A DNA stretch of 64,000 nucleotides from Polaribacter glomeratus (GCF_002954665.1 NZ_MSCM01000001.1:1973971-2037970), one strand, 5' to 3'; numbered from the stretch's first letter, positions 7,106-16,125 are shown. A program made the numbers and translations. The notes: generated by a model not told the origin, from the letters alone.

Positions 7106-9958
7106 TCACCCATCCAAACCATTAATAAAAGTCTCCACAAAGTTTACTACTTTATTTAAAATTCTATCTCCTATTGATTTACGTTTTAAAACATTTGGTT
7201 TAGTTCCTTCTATTAAATCTAATAACTCATCACGTAATGGTTCTCTTTCTGCGTAAAGATAATCCTCTATGAGTTTTTGTGTTTTATCTGATGATAGATT
7301 TTCTTCTTTTACAAATACTTCAAATGCTTTTTGTTGTTCTTCTGACCAGAATTTTTCAAACTCTTGCGGTATTGTTTCTGAGTCTTCTATTTCAGGAAGG
7401 TTGTCTTCTATAAACTTTTCTATTAACACTCGCTTACTTCTTAAATTAGCTTCTCCTGTTAATAAATCTACTACTTCTTTTTTCTTAGCTTCTTGTTCTT
7501 CTTTCTTAACATCTTTTAAAGATGCTAATAGTTTTAGAATATAAGTTACATTAATTTCATCTCTATGAATTAATTCTAATTCAAAATCTACATCGTCTAA
7601 TATTGATACTTTTTCTTTAGCAGTATCGTCTTTTGTTTTTTGCCATAAGTCCAAATATTTACTTCTGAAATCATTAAACAATTGTTCTTGCATTGCTAAA
7701 TCTTCCCAATCGAAATTAGCAAAGGTTGTCATTGTATTTTTTAAACGCATTAACTCTCTAAATGCCTTAATAAAGGCTAATTCATCTTCTTCGCTTACTA
7801 AATCATTAACGCTATTTACAGTTGGTGTAACTTTAAGTAATTCTATATACCCTTCATTGAATTTTTGAGTATAATCTTCGTAAGGTTTCATTATAATAAC
7901 ATCTATAGCATCTTTGTTACTAAAGAGTGTTATTGCTTGATCTGTTACTTTTTTAAGATTACGAAACACCACAATATTACCTTGTGATTTCTGCTCGTTT
8001 ATAATTCTATTTGTACGTGAATACGCTTGTATTAATCCGTGATATTTTAAATTCTTATCTACATATAAAGTGTTTAATGATGGACTATCAAAACCTGTTA
8101 AGAACATATTAACAACCAACAAAACATCTATCTTCCGTTCTTTTACTTTCTTTGAAATATCATTATAATAATTATAAAATGATTGACTATCTTTTGTTGT
8201 AAAATTAGAACCAAACATTTCATTATAATGCCCTATATAACTTTCTAATTTATCTCTTTTGTGTAAATGCATTCCATATAAAGCAGGTGTATCTTCTACT
8301 ACCGAAACTTCTTCTGGAATATATCCGTTTGCATCTGCATCTTCTTCGTTAGCTACATAACTAAATATGGTTGCTATTTTTAGATTGTGTTTGCCCTCTA
8401 ATTTTTTACGGTATAGTATATCATAATAATTGACCAACATATCTGTACTACCAACACAAAACATTCCTGTAAATTCTTTGTTGTGTGTTTTACGATTATG
8501 ATTTGCTATAATATAATCTGCTATTTTCTCTAAACGCTTTGGTGATTCCATTAACTCTTTACGGTCAATGTCTTCTACTTCAATATCTATTTCTGTTGCA
8601 GATTCTTTTTGTTTGTATTTACCAACATATTCTACTGCAAATTTTAATACATTTTCATCTTTAATAGCATCTGTAATCACGTATTTATGCAAGCACTCAC
8701 CAAATAATTCTTTAGTAGTACGTTTACCTAATTCGTTTTTAACTGCATTGTCCGCAAATATTGGTGTTCCTGTAAAACCAAACATTTGAAAGTTATTGAA
8801 GAACGCTTTTATACGATTGTGTGTATCACCAAATTGACTTCTATGACATTCATCGAAAATAAAGACGATACGCTCCTCTTTCATTTTTTCCATTTTCGCT
8901 AAGTAGTTCTTTTTACTAATTGCTGTATTTAGCTTCTGAATGGTAGTTACAATAATTTTAGTATCATCACTAAACTGTTTTACTAATGCTTTAGTATTAT
9001 CTGTACCATCTATACTGCCTTTAGAGAAGCTATTAAATTCTTTAGTAGTTTGATAATCTAAATCTTTTCTATCTACTACAAACACCACCTTTTTAACTTG
9101 TGGCATTTTCATAATAATTTGACTTGCTTTAAAAGATGTAAGCGTTTTACCTGAACCTGTAGTATGCCAGATATAACCGTTATGTGTACTATTTTTGACT
9201 TTATCTATTATGTTTTCTACTGCATAGTATTGATATGGTCTCAACACCATTAATATTTTATGCGTTTCGTTTAAAACAATGTATTTACATATCATTTTAG
9301 AGATATGACAAGGCTCTAAAAACTCACTTGTAAAACCATTTAAAATATTGGTTAATCGCTTGTTTTCGTTATCTGTCCAATAGAATGTTTGTTTAAAAGA
9401 TTGATGCCTGTTGTTTGCATAGTATTTGGTATTTACACCGTTACTGATAACAAAGATTTGAACGTATTGAAATAAGGCAGATTTAGCACCAAATGAATGT
9501 CTTTGATAACGGTTTATTTGATTAAAGGCTTCTTTCATTTCTAAGCCTCTACGCTTTAATTCTATTTGTACTAATGGTAAGCCATTTACTAATAGCGTAA
9601 CATCGTAACGATTTTTATAACTACCCTCAATAGTAACTTGATTGGTAACTTGATATTGATTTTGACACCAATGCTCGGTATTTAAAAACTCGAAATATAA
9701 ATTATCTCCGTTATCTCTAACAATATGCTGTTTTTCTCTTAGTGTTTTAGCTTTCTCGAATACAGAACCTTTGCTTAATATGTTTAATACACGCTCAAAC
9801 TCTTTAGCAGTAAACGTAATATTGTTATGCTTTTCTAATTGTGCTTTTAAATTAGTTAATAATGATGCTTCATCTGGAATACTAACTTTTGAGTAGCCTT
9901 GATTTGATAATTGCTCTATTAACTGATTTTCTAATACTTGTTCTGGTTGTGTACTCAT
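7106..9958 (-). CDS. hsdR: Type I restriction enzyme, R (endonuclease/translocase) subunit
   Basis: HsdR cuts unmethylated DNA far from the recognition site after ATP-driven translocation, in complex with HsdM and HsdS. In 950 residues the order is normal: a PD-(D/E)xK nuclease (Asp119 in RYDV; Glu133 and Lys135 in QIELKRR), helicase Walker A TTGSGKT (266-272), FDECH box (Asp369-Glu370), GFTGTP (394-399), a late helicase segment with FLTGFDSPSLNTLYVDK and QAYSRTNR, then a helical C-terminal domain that contacts the methylase core. It looks intact. It is separated from hsdS by an inserted two-gene cassette, and a degenerate copy of its first 19 codons remains next to hsdS (11306-11377). Confidence 0.95.
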   Translation of the reverse strand: MSTQPEQVLENQLIEQLSNQGYSKVSIPDEASLLTNLKAQLEKHNNITFTAKEFERVLNILSKGSVFEKAKTLREKQHIVRDNGDNLYFEFLNTEHWCQNQYQVTNQVTIEGSYKNRYDVTLLVNGLPLVQIELKRRGLEMKEAFNQINRYQRHSFGAKSALFQYVQIFVISNGVNTKYYANNRHQSFKQTFYWTDNENKRLTNILNGFTSEFLEPCHISKMICKYIVLNETHKILMVLRPYQYYAVENIIDKVKNSTHNGYIWHTTGSGKTLTSFKASQIIMKMPQVKKVVFVVDRKDLDYQTTKEFNSFSKGSIDGTDNTKALVKQFSDDTKIIVTTIQKLNTAISKKNYLAKMEKMKEERIVFIFDECHRSQFGDTHNRIKAFFNNFQMFGFTGTPIFADNAVKNELGKRTTKELFGECLHKYVITDAIKDENVLKFAVEYVGKYKQKESATEIDIEVEDIDRKELMESPKRLEKIADYIIANHNRKTHNKEFTGMFCVGSTDMLVNYYDILYRKKLEGKHNLKIATIFSYVANEEDADANGYIPEEVSVVEDTPALYGMHLHKRDKLESYIGHYNEMFGSNFTTKDSQSFYNYYNDISKKVKERKIDVLLVVNMFLTGFDSPSLNTLYVDKNLKYHGLIQAYSRTNRIINEQKSQGNIVVFRNLKKVTDQAITLFSNKDAIDVIIMKPYEDYTQKFNEGYIELLKVTPTVNSVNDLVSEEDELAFIKAFRELMRLKNTMTTFANFDWEDLAMQEQLFNDFRSKYLDLWQKTKDDTAKEKVSILDDVDFELELIHRDEINVTYILKLLASLKDVKKEEQEAKKKEVVDLLTGEANLRSKRVLIEKFIEDNLPEIEDSETIPQEFEKFWSEEQQKAFEVFVKEENLSSDKTQKLIEDYLYAEREPLRDELLDLIEGTKPNVLKRKSIGDRILNKVVNFVETFINGLDG

Positions 9959-10051
9959 TTGTTTTTGTTAATTTGGCATCAATTTTGTATTAAGCAATGT
10001 GCATAAGTGCAACTATATTGTTGAAAAGTATTCATATTTGAAAACATTTTG

Positions 10052-10059
10052 TATATTTG
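10052..10059 (+). promoter_or_regulatory. Plus-strand -7 promoter element in the hsdR upstream gap
   Basis: TATATTTG is a full match to TAnnTTTG on the plus strand, opposite to all genes around it. It predicts transcription from about 10065 toward a terminator at 10096-10128. Confidence 0.45.
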
Positions 10060-10064
10060 CACTG

Positions 10065-10130
10065 TTCTTTACCTTAGGTAGGGAATTTACAAAGGTCTTA
10101 AACGTTGAACCCGAATCAACGTTTTTTTTG
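10065..10130 (+). ncRNA. Candidate small RNA between the DUF3800 cassette and hsdR
   Basis: A TAnnTTTG element at 10052 is followed by about 65 bases ending in a terminator whose arms AACGTTGA and TCAACGTT (around 10098-10120) precede eight T. No reading frame of note lies inside. A TACCTTAGGTA palindrome sits near its 5' end. The terminator T-run is on the plus strand, so it does not serve the flanking minus-strand genes. It could be an antisense or decoy RNA of the cassette. Expression is not demonstrated, and the hairpin could instead be a left-over. Confidence 0.35.
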
Positions 10131-10133
10131 TGC

Positions 10134-10598
10134 CTAATTTTTTCCGAAAAACTCTTCTGTCCTTTCAAAATCAGGACTTTCTAATATATTTTCTATGTCA
10201 TTTTTTTCATAAGCAGTTATCAATTTAGCTTTTAAAACTCCTGTGAATCGTATGATAACAACATAATTTCCTTTTACAACCGCAACCCTTCTGTTTGTAT
10301 AATGGGTTTTTTTATAATTGTCCCACCCTTTTTTTAATATTGCTTCACCATCCAATAATGTTTCTTTTATCCAAAGCATCTTTTCAAGTCTATTTAGTGA
10401 CAAAATAGATTTATCCTTTTCTACTCTATTTGCACTTTCATAAAAGCAATGGTCAAACATATCATCATAAAACTTAACTTTAACGCTATCAAAAGTTTCA
10501 ATTTCTGTTACACAATACTCATCGTGCCATAGCTTTCGCATTTCTGCTTCTCTTACTGCTTCATCAATTAAATGTGGTTTTAATTTTTTATATGCCAT
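10134..10598 (-). CDS. Small protein paired with DUF3800; possible nuclease-like domain
   Basis: 154 residues from ATG 10598. The start overlaps the DUF3800 stop as TAATG, which implies translational coupling; a TTG two codons upstream is less likely. The first half is charged and helical. The second half reads RRVAVVKGNYVVIIRFTGVL, then KAKLITAYEKNDIENILESP. This strand order (K/R...VV...K.KLITAY) is reminiscent of the small barnase/EndoU/RelE-like nucleases at the ends of phage MuF proteins. That resemblance is an inference from pattern only. Together with DUF3800 it makes a two-gene cassette dropped between hsdS and hsdR. Confidence 0.5.
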   Translation of the reverse strand: MAYKKLKPHLIDEAVREAEMRKLWHDEYCVTEIETFDSVKVKFYDDMFDHCFYESANRVEKDKSILSLNRLEKMLWIKETLLDGEAILKKGWDNYKKTHYTNRRVAVVKGNYVVIIRFTGVLKAKLITAYEKNDIENILESPDFERTEEFFGKN

Positions 10599-11293
10599 TA
10601 CCAACCACCTTGAAGATTAATCTTAAATACGTTAAATTTTTCTTCCCATTTAGGTGTAGGTGCAATTGTATTACCTAAGTACGTGTTTTCTATATGAGCA
10701 ATTAAACCCAATTTAGCAGTACTTGTAATCTCTTTATTAAACTTAGCATTTGTTAAGCCTGTTAGAATATCTGCTAATTGTATACCTAAAGATTCATCCG
10801 ATGGAAGTCCCTGAACTTGTTTTATACCAGATGTAAGATTGGAATTGTCTAATGAATTTCTGAGTGCCTTTAAACGTGTTTTATCTCTATTTACTTTTAA
10901 ATCTAAAAAGATGTTGTAATTATTAAAATCAAAAATCCAATGGTGTAGTAATTGATAATAAAATTTATAAAAACCAAGTTCTATGTCTTTATTATTAAAA
11001 ACATAATTATCTACTTTGTCGGCTTCTATTAATATGGTTCTAAAACGAACTTGTTCTGTTTGAAAAAAATAATCTATAATATCCTTATATAAAGCATAAA
11101 ACTTAGGCGATACTTTATTCCACTTTAGCTCACCATATACATTGTGTTTTACTTTAATAGCATTTATATGCTCTTTAAAAATATCTCTATAATCGGCAGG
11201 CATCCAAATACCACCAATAGCAGTATATAAGTGTGCTTCTTTATGACTTAAAGCTTCTAAACCACTTTCATCACAGTATATTTCAAAATTCAT
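10598..11293 (-). CDS. DUF3800 domain protein (RNase H-like fold)
   Basis: A 231-residue protein with the family landmarks: NFEIYCDESG at the N-terminus (Asp-Glu of the first strand), an ELKW segment, NIFLDLKVNRD mid-protein and ESLGIQLADILTG near the C-terminus. The conserved acidic residues are the expected metal ligands of an RNase H-like nuclease. DUF3800 proteins are frequent in defence islands and mobile elements, and their role is not established. Start ATG 11293. The downstream partner overlaps by one base. The pair interrupts what was an hsdS-hsdR junction. Confidence 0.82.
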   Translation of the reverse strand: MNFEIYCDESGLEALSHKEAHLYTAIGGIWMPADYRDIFKEHINAIKVKHNVYGELKWNKVSPKFYALYKDIIDYFFQTEQVRFRTILIEADKVDNYVFNNKDIELGFYKFYYQLLHHWIFDFNNYNIFLDLKVNRDKTRLKALRNSLDNSNLTSGIKQVQGLPSDESLGIQLADILTGLTNAKFNKEITSTAKLGLIAHIENTYLGNTIAPTPKWEEKFNVFKINLQGGW

Positions 11294-11305
11294 TACTTTA
11301 TATTT

Positions 11306-11377
11306 TTAAGAGTACGCAATATTTGACAACTGCTCTACTAACTGATTTTCTAATACTTGTTCTGATTGTGTACACAT
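11306..11377 (-). pseudogene. Degenerate duplicate of the hsdR 5' end
   Basis: An ATG at 11377, six bases after the hsdS stop, opens a 23-codon frame whose first 19 codons match the start of hsdR at 9958 (52 of 57 bases, by hand alignment). It shares the segment QVLENQL and the following EQLSN, then diverges and stops at 11306. The fragment marks where hsdR once began directly behind hsdS. The five differences show the two copies are not freshly duplicated. Confidence 0.8.
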
Positions 11378-11383
11378 AATATA

Positions 11384-12619
11384 TTAATTGCAGAACATTT
11401 GTTGTAATAAACCATTTTTATATTTTTTAGCCTTATCGATTTGCTTTTTTAAACTTTTAATATTCAAATCCAATTCAATAATAAAATCAGCTATTTTATT
11501 TTGTTCTTTGATGTCAGGAATAAGAATTTTAAGGTTATCAAAATCTGCTTTCCCCAATGTTTTATTTCTACCTGCACCTCCTGGTGATGCTAATTGAAGT
11601 AGGTGTAAACCCTTTCTTGTTTTAAAGAATGCTAAAATAAAATCAAGATTAAGAATAGAATCTTTTGCTTTAAATGTTGGAAATCTATGTGATGCTATCA
11701 TACCAACTTCATTTTTTGAAGTCTTAGCTACTGCACCTTCCCAAGCAAAAACAATGTTTAAAATAAATAATTCTTCTTTTAACCAAAAGACTCTCTTATT
11801 ACCTATTTCATCACCTGTTTTACTTTCTTTGTGAAAAATACCTTTACCGTGTGAACGAATCCCTATTTCCTTATATTTTTCATTTAAAACAACATTTACA
11901 GGATTTGAATATTTTTCAAATATTTCAGAAACCTTCATTTCTCTCCATACAGGAAAACTACTTCCACTATCTGCTTTAAATCTTATTTCTTGTGAAAATA
12001 TTTTTTCAACTACAGCATTTCTATACTTAATGAGAAGTGCAAGCTTATTATTTAATAGTTTAATATAATTTTCATAGTCATAAAAAAATATAGATACTTT
12101 CTTCTGCTCTAACTCATTAGTAGGCAAACTCAATTTGAAACCGTTTAAAAAATCAGAATTACCAACGTTCATTGTGTTTTTAGCACCAATATTAACTACA
12201 GGTACTAAATAATTATATATGTTAATTGAGGATGAAAAATAATAGTGTAATAAAGAGCCAATGTATCTATTTTTAGGCTTAAACACGCCATATAAAACAG
12301 ATACAACTCCAGTCCTATTTGTTCTATTCTGCTTTATGATACCAAACGGATAATTTGCAGTAGGGCTTTTAGTATAAACAACATCATAAGGATTGACCAC
12401 TTTATAATTTGAAATATTATCAGATGCGTATGAACGCCCTAAATGCTCAATTTGATTAACAACTCCTTTGACTTTTGCTACTGAAAAAACTTCAACAACC
12501 TCGTTGTCTTTATTACGTATTTTATGCTCAACTAAAAGTTCGTATAACTTATATTCCTTCCAATTTTCTTTAAAATTTGGAAAACGCAACCTTGGCTCTG
12601 TGCCTTTAATTAATTCCAT
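11384..12619 (-). CDS. hsdS: Type I restriction enzyme, S (specificity) subunit
   Basis: HsdS recognises the bipartite DNA target for both methylation and cleavage. The 411-residue product has two target-recognition domains: one follows LRFPNFKENWKEYKLYELL, the second follows FPVWREMKVSEIFEKYSNP. Each ends in a coiled-coil spacer (QKKVSIFFYDYENYIKLLNNKLALL and EQNKIADFIIELDLNIKSLKKQ). I place the start at ATG 12619, which overlaps the hsdM stop as TAATG. An upstream in-frame start at 12652 would add 11 residues inside hsdM and is unlikely. The target sequence cannot be read from the protein. Confidence 0.92.
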   Translation of the reverse strand: MELIKGTEPRLRFPNFKENWKEYKLYELLVEHKIRNKDNEVVEVFSVAKVKGVVNQIEHLGRSYASDNISNYKVVNPYDVVYTKSPTANYPFGIIKQNRTNRTGVVSVLYGVFKPKNRYIGSLLHYYFSSSINIYNYLVPVVNIGAKNTMNVGNSDFLNGFKLSLPTNELEQKKVSIFFYDYENYIKLLNNKLALLIKYRNAVVEKIFSQEIRFKADSGSSFPVWREMKVSEIFEKYSNPVNVVLNEKYKEIGIRSHGKGIFHKESKTGDEIGNKRVFWLKEELFILNIVFAWEGAVAKTSKNEVGMIASHRFPTFKAKDSILNLDFILAFFKTRKGLHLLQLASPGGAGRNKTLGKADFDNLKILIPDIKEQNKIADFIIELDLNIKSLKKQIDKAKKYKNGLLQQMFCN

Positions 12620-14241
12620 TAAAAAGGTGTTGGTATTTTTAGTTCTGAACAAAACTCTAATAAGCTATTTTGTGCTTTTGAAATTGATTTATTCATATCT
12701 TTTATTTCATCAGATAACTCTATGAGATTTACATCTTCAGCCTTTTTGAATGTATCTACATATCTTGCAATATTCAAATTATAATCATTTTCTGAAATCT
12801 CATTTAAAGAAGCCAAATAACTATATTTATCTTCAGTCAATCTCTGTCTATATATACTAATTATCTTATCAACATCAGTAGGTCTTAAAAAATTTTGAGT
12901 AGATTTTTCAAAATATTTACTTGAATCAATAAATAAAACATCTTCTGGGTTCTCTCTACATTTTTTGAAAATTAAAATACAAGTAGGTATTTCCGTTCCA
13001 AAAAATATTTTCTCTGGTAATCCTATTACTGCATCTAAATAGTTCTTTTCGTTAATTAAATATTTTCTTATTTTCTGCTCAGAACCTTTCCTAAACAATG
13101 CACCGTGAGGCAATACAATTGCCATTGTTCCATTTTCAGACAACTGATATATCATATGCTGAACAAAAGCAAAATCCGCATAACTTTTAGGTGCTAATTT
13201 ACCATATTGACTATACCTATCATCACTCATAAAGAGTTGATTAGCACTCCAATTAGCAGAAAACGGTGGATTAGCTACTATAGCTTCAAAACGGTGTTCT
13301 AAATGTTGTGGGTGTTCTAAAGTATCTTCTTGTTTAATATCAAACTTACGATAATGCACACCGTGCAATATCATATTCATACGTGCTAAATTGTACGTAG
13401 TACGGTTTAATTCTTGTCCATAAAAGTTGTTTACTTCCTCTACTTCTTTAGCAACACGCAATAGTAAAGAACCACTACCACACGTTGGGTCATAGACCGA
13501 TTTTAGTTTCTTTTTACCAGTAGTCACAAATTTAGCCAATACTGTACTTACTTCTTGTGGTGTATAAAACTCTCCCGCTTTTTTACCTGCTCCACTTGCA
13601 AATTTCCCTATTAGATATTCGTAAGCATCTCCCAATACATCTAACTCTGTATTTTCTAATTTAAAGTCAATTTTATCTAAGTGCGCGAGTACTTTGGCAA
13701 TAATCTCGTTACGAGCTTCTGGACTTTTCCCTAATTTGGTAGAGTTTAAATCCATATCTTCAAAAAGGTCTTCAAAATCTTCTTCACTATCCGTTCCCAT
13801 TGTACTGTTTTGGATATTGTTTAGAATCTTTTGTAAATCTTCTAATATGAAATTGTCTTTTGTATTGTAGGTTAATGAAGTATTTTCTGCTACAGCATCA
13901 CTTTCTTTTTCATCTTCATTGTGATTACCACGTTTTGAAACAGCAGAAAATAACTCTGATGGTTTTAAGAAGTAACCTAATTTCTCTAAAGATTCTTCTT
14001 TTATAGCCTCTATGTATTCTTTTCCTGTTGCTGTGTTTTCATCTATTTCAGAAAATAGAAATGTATCGCCACCTTCTTTCAAGATTTTGTTGGCATATAT
14101 CTCCATTTTTTCGGATAAATATTTATAGAAAATAAAGCCTAATATATAATCACGAAACTCATCTGCATTCATTTTACCTCTAAGGGTGTTCGCAATATTC
14201 CAGAGTTGTTGTTCTAATTGTTTTTTATGGTCTTCTGACAT
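12619..14241 (-). CDS. hsdM: Type I restriction enzyme, M (DNA adenine methyltransferase) subunit
   Basis: HsdM transfers methyl groups from S-adenosylmethionine to adenines in the target. The 540-residue protein has the N-terminal helical HsdM domain (QQLWNIANTLRGKMNADEF, with YILGFIFYKYLSEK), then motif X/I regions GEFYTPQEVS and DPTCGSGSLLL (251-261), and catalytic motif IV NPPF (324-327). An acidic insert (residues 100-165) is Glu/Asp-rich. Start ATG 14241 lies four bases after the abiEii stop, so AbiE and the restriction system form one operon. Its stop is shared with the hsdS start (TAATG). Confidence 0.95.
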   Translation of the reverse strand: MSEDHKKQLEQQLWNIANTLRGKMNADEFRDYILGFIFYKYLSEKMEIYANKILKEGGDTFLFSEIDENTATGKEYIEAIKEESLEKLGYFLKPSELFSAVSKRGNHNEDEKESDAVAENTSLTYNTKDNFILEDLQKILNNIQNSTMGTDSEEDFEDLFEDMDLNSTKLGKSPEARNEIIAKVLAHLDKIDFKLENTELDVLGDAYEYLIGKFASGAGKKAGEFYTPQEVSTVLAKFVTTGKKKLKSVYDPTCGSGSLLLRVAKEVEEVNNFYGQELNRTTYNLARMNMILHGVHYRKFDIKQEDTLEHPQHLEHRFEAIVANPPFSANWSANQLFMSDDRYSQYGKLAPKSYADFAFVQHMIYQLSENGTMAIVLPHGALFRKGSEQKIRKYLINEKNYLDAVIGLPEKIFFGTEIPTCILIFKKCRENPEDVLFIDSSKYFEKSTQNFLRPTDVDKIISIYRQRLTEDKYSYLASLNEISENDYNLNIARYVDTFKKAEDVNLIELSDEIKDMNKSISKAQNSLLEFCSELKIPTPF

Positions 14242-14245
14242 TTTG

Positions 14246-15037
14246 TTATATCTTGTTTATCAATTCGCTTTTAAGCCAGTTAAAAGCTTCCTCTTGATTA
14301 TATTTTACACCTGTTCTTAATAGAGCTTCCATATCTCCTGTAAAATTTGGGTCTTGTTCTTTTTCTTCAATATTTAATAAAAACTCTTTTTTACTAGGCG
14401 GTCTGTTTCCTGTAGAAAATGTTGTGTATTCTTTAAAACATTTAATGATTTGCTTAATATCTAATTCCATATTTAACCTTGAATAATCTAAATCAAACAA
14501 ATCTCTTCCTTTACTACGTTGGTATAAGGCACGTAATTTTGTACCTAATAATTCGTTAATGCTATATGTTTTAATTTTAGCTTTTCCAGAAAACCATTCA
14601 CTCTCTACTTCAAAAGGAAAATCTACCCAATCCAAAACATTAAAATGTTCTTTACAATTAATTTCTAATTTTAAGCGTAATCTAATATCTTCATACTCGG
14701 AAGTGAAACGGTATGTTGCTTTTGCTCCATGCCCTTTTACTTGCGTTCTTCTAGGTTCTTCAAAAAAAGTAACAACTTCTTTAATACGTTCCATTATTGG
14801 TTTTATGGGTCCTGGTTTAATTTGAACCAAATCAATATCTTCAGAATATCGTGGAGCAGGGTTTAAATACAACTTATGCAAAGCTGTACCTCCTCTAAAA
14901 GCTAAATTTTCACGTAAAAAATCATCAGAAAAAATTTCTACTAATGCTCTACTAATTACAAGGTCTTGTTCTACTTGATAGAATTGTTTCCAAGGTGCTT
15001 GTTCTTGCCATTTTGCTATGTAAGGCTTCGGAATCAT
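14246..15037 (-). CDS. abiEii: AbiEii-type nucleotidyltransferase toxin
   Basis: AbiEii toxins are nucleotidyltransferases that stop growth, in characterised cases by modifying tRNA acceptor ends, and give abortive phage infection. The product from ATG 15037 has 263 residues and shows the fold signature FRGGTALHKLYL followed by RYSEDIDLVQ, with the two aspartates at about 67 and 69. A GTKLRALYQRSKGRDLFDL segment with Lys and Asp follows, as usual for this family. The start overlaps the antitoxin stop as ATGA; an in-frame start at 15076 would lie well inside abiEi. It is directly followed by hsdM. Confidence 0.88.
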   Translation of the reverse strand: MIPKPYIAKWQEQAPWKQFYQVEQDLVISRALVEIFSDDFLRENLAFRGGTALHKLYLNPAPRYSEDIDLVQIKPGPIKPIMERIKEVVTFFEEPRRTQVKGHGAKATYRFTSEYEDIRLRLKLEINCKEHFNVLDWVDFPFEVESEWFSGKAKIKTYSINELLGTKLRALYQRSKGRDLFDLDYSRLNMELDIKQIIKCFKEYTTFSTGNRPPSKKEFLLNIEEKEQDPNFTGDMEALLRTGVKYNQEEAFNWLKSELINKI

Positions 15038-15822
15038 AGGTCGTTTTCTAGCTTGATGTTTATATCTACTTTCCAATCGTTGTTTACTGCGCCGGGTTTT
15101 TGTTTTGATTTTGGACTCAATAGTACTGGAAAGTATTTTGATGTTTTTAAATGTTTCATTATTGGTTCTAAAAGAATTTCTTCTACTTGCAGCTCTTCTA
15201 ATAAAAAACCAAATCGTTGTAAAGTACTTTTATGAGGATACCAAGTAAGTAATTCTTCTATATCCTTTTTAGTAAGTTCTTCAGATAACTCTTCAAGAAT
15301 GGCTAACATTCTATTTATTCCGCCTAACTTATTTTGATGATGAATTAAATCTACTGCTGTAAGTGCTGGGCTAGAGATCTTAAATATTCCTGCATCAGAT
15401 TTTTTGTCTAAAATGTTTTTAGTTGGCCATTTTGAAGTTGTAAAAAAATGAATATCTAAAGAAGATTTTTTTATATTTGAAAATGCTTTATCGGTCATCA
15501 CATAGTCTCTTTGCACCTGTTGATGCCCTGCACCGTGGAACTTAGCAGCAGAATAAAAACCTAAATAATAATTTCTATCTAAATACTTAAAAAGCTTATC
15601 TAAAAATAGTTGAACTGGTATTTGTTCTTGTTTAGAATATCTAGGAGGAATTATTAAATAGAATCCTTTTCTTAAGTTTACAATTTCCTTTTTAGTTACC
15701 AATCTAGAAAGCTCTCTTTTTAAAGCGGTATCTGTTTTATCGCAAGCTGCTACAAGTTCATCCCATGAAAAAGAATATTCTTCAACAGATTGTAATTGCT
15801 TTATGTAGTCAGAAATATTCAA
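15034..15822 (-). CDS. abiEi: AbiEi-type antitoxin and transcriptional regulator
   Basis: AbiEi neutralises AbiEii (type IV toxin-antitoxin) and represses its own operon through an N-terminal winged helix. In this 262-residue protein the winged helix is WDELVAACDKTDTALKRELS with RLVTKKEIVNLRKGFYLI (residues ~20-58). The remaining domain includes YYLGFYSAAKFHGAGHQQVQ and the ISSPALTAVDLIHHQ segment typical of the family. It is the first gene of the abiE-hsd operon. A short palindrome overlapping a promoter-like box lies 20-40 bases upstream (15842-15862), the expected place for autoregulation. Confidence 0.88.
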   Translation of the reverse strand: MNISDYIKQLQSVEEYSFSWDELVAACDKTDTALKRELSRLVTKKEIVNLRKGFYLIIPPRYSKQEQIPVQLFLDKLFKYLDRNYYLGFYSAAKFHGAGHQQVQRDYVMTDKAFSNIKKSSLDIHFFTTSKWPTKNILDKKSDAGIFKISSPALTAVDLIHHQNKLGGINRMLAILEELSEELTKKDIEELLTWYPHKSTLQRFGFLLEELQVEEILLEPIMKHLKTSKYFPVLLSPKSKQKPGAVNNDWKVDINIKLENDL

Positions 15823-15841
15823 TTTTATAGTGAATTTTCGA

Positions 15842-15862
15842 TAAAGATACCTTTTTAAGGTA
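15842..15862 (-). promoter_or_regulatory. Promoter with palindromic operator ahead of abiEi
   Basis: On the minus strand TATCTTTA (one change from TAnnTTTG) ends about 20 bases before the abiEi ATG. It overlaps the palindrome TACCTT-TTT-AAGGTA (15848-15862). AbiEi proteins autoregulate through inverted repeats at this location, so this is the natural operator candidate. Confidence 0.5.
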
Positions 15863-16125
15863 ATTATACAGTTTTTTTACTATGATATTTTTCTTTCCAA
15901 TTCAAAATTAGTATAGATTTATTTTTAAAAATCTGATTTTAAATACATTATAAATTGTTTTAGTTAGTGAAGTGAAACAGGCAAATATTTGAGCTAAGGA
16001 AACAGAATGTGACTTAGTAGGAATTTTGCGAAGCTTGAACGAGATAAGTAAATTTAAAGGGAGAAAAACTTCATAATTATACTAAAAACTAATACATAGA
16101 ATACTTTTTTTTAAAAACATAACCC
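15863..16125. other. Non-coding segment of unknown origin
   Basis: The stretch from 15961 to 16065 has a more balanced base composition than its surroundings (for example TTTTGCGAAGCTTGAACGAG at about 16023-16042) but no sustained reading frame on either strand. It may be the relic of a repeat or of a lost gene end. Nothing identifiable was found. Confidence 0.4.

Noticed and set aside
9999..10184. Plus-strand open frame of 61 codons in the gap before hsdR
   Set aside because: It crosses the terminator and enters the 154-aa gene antisense; composition is not protein-like.
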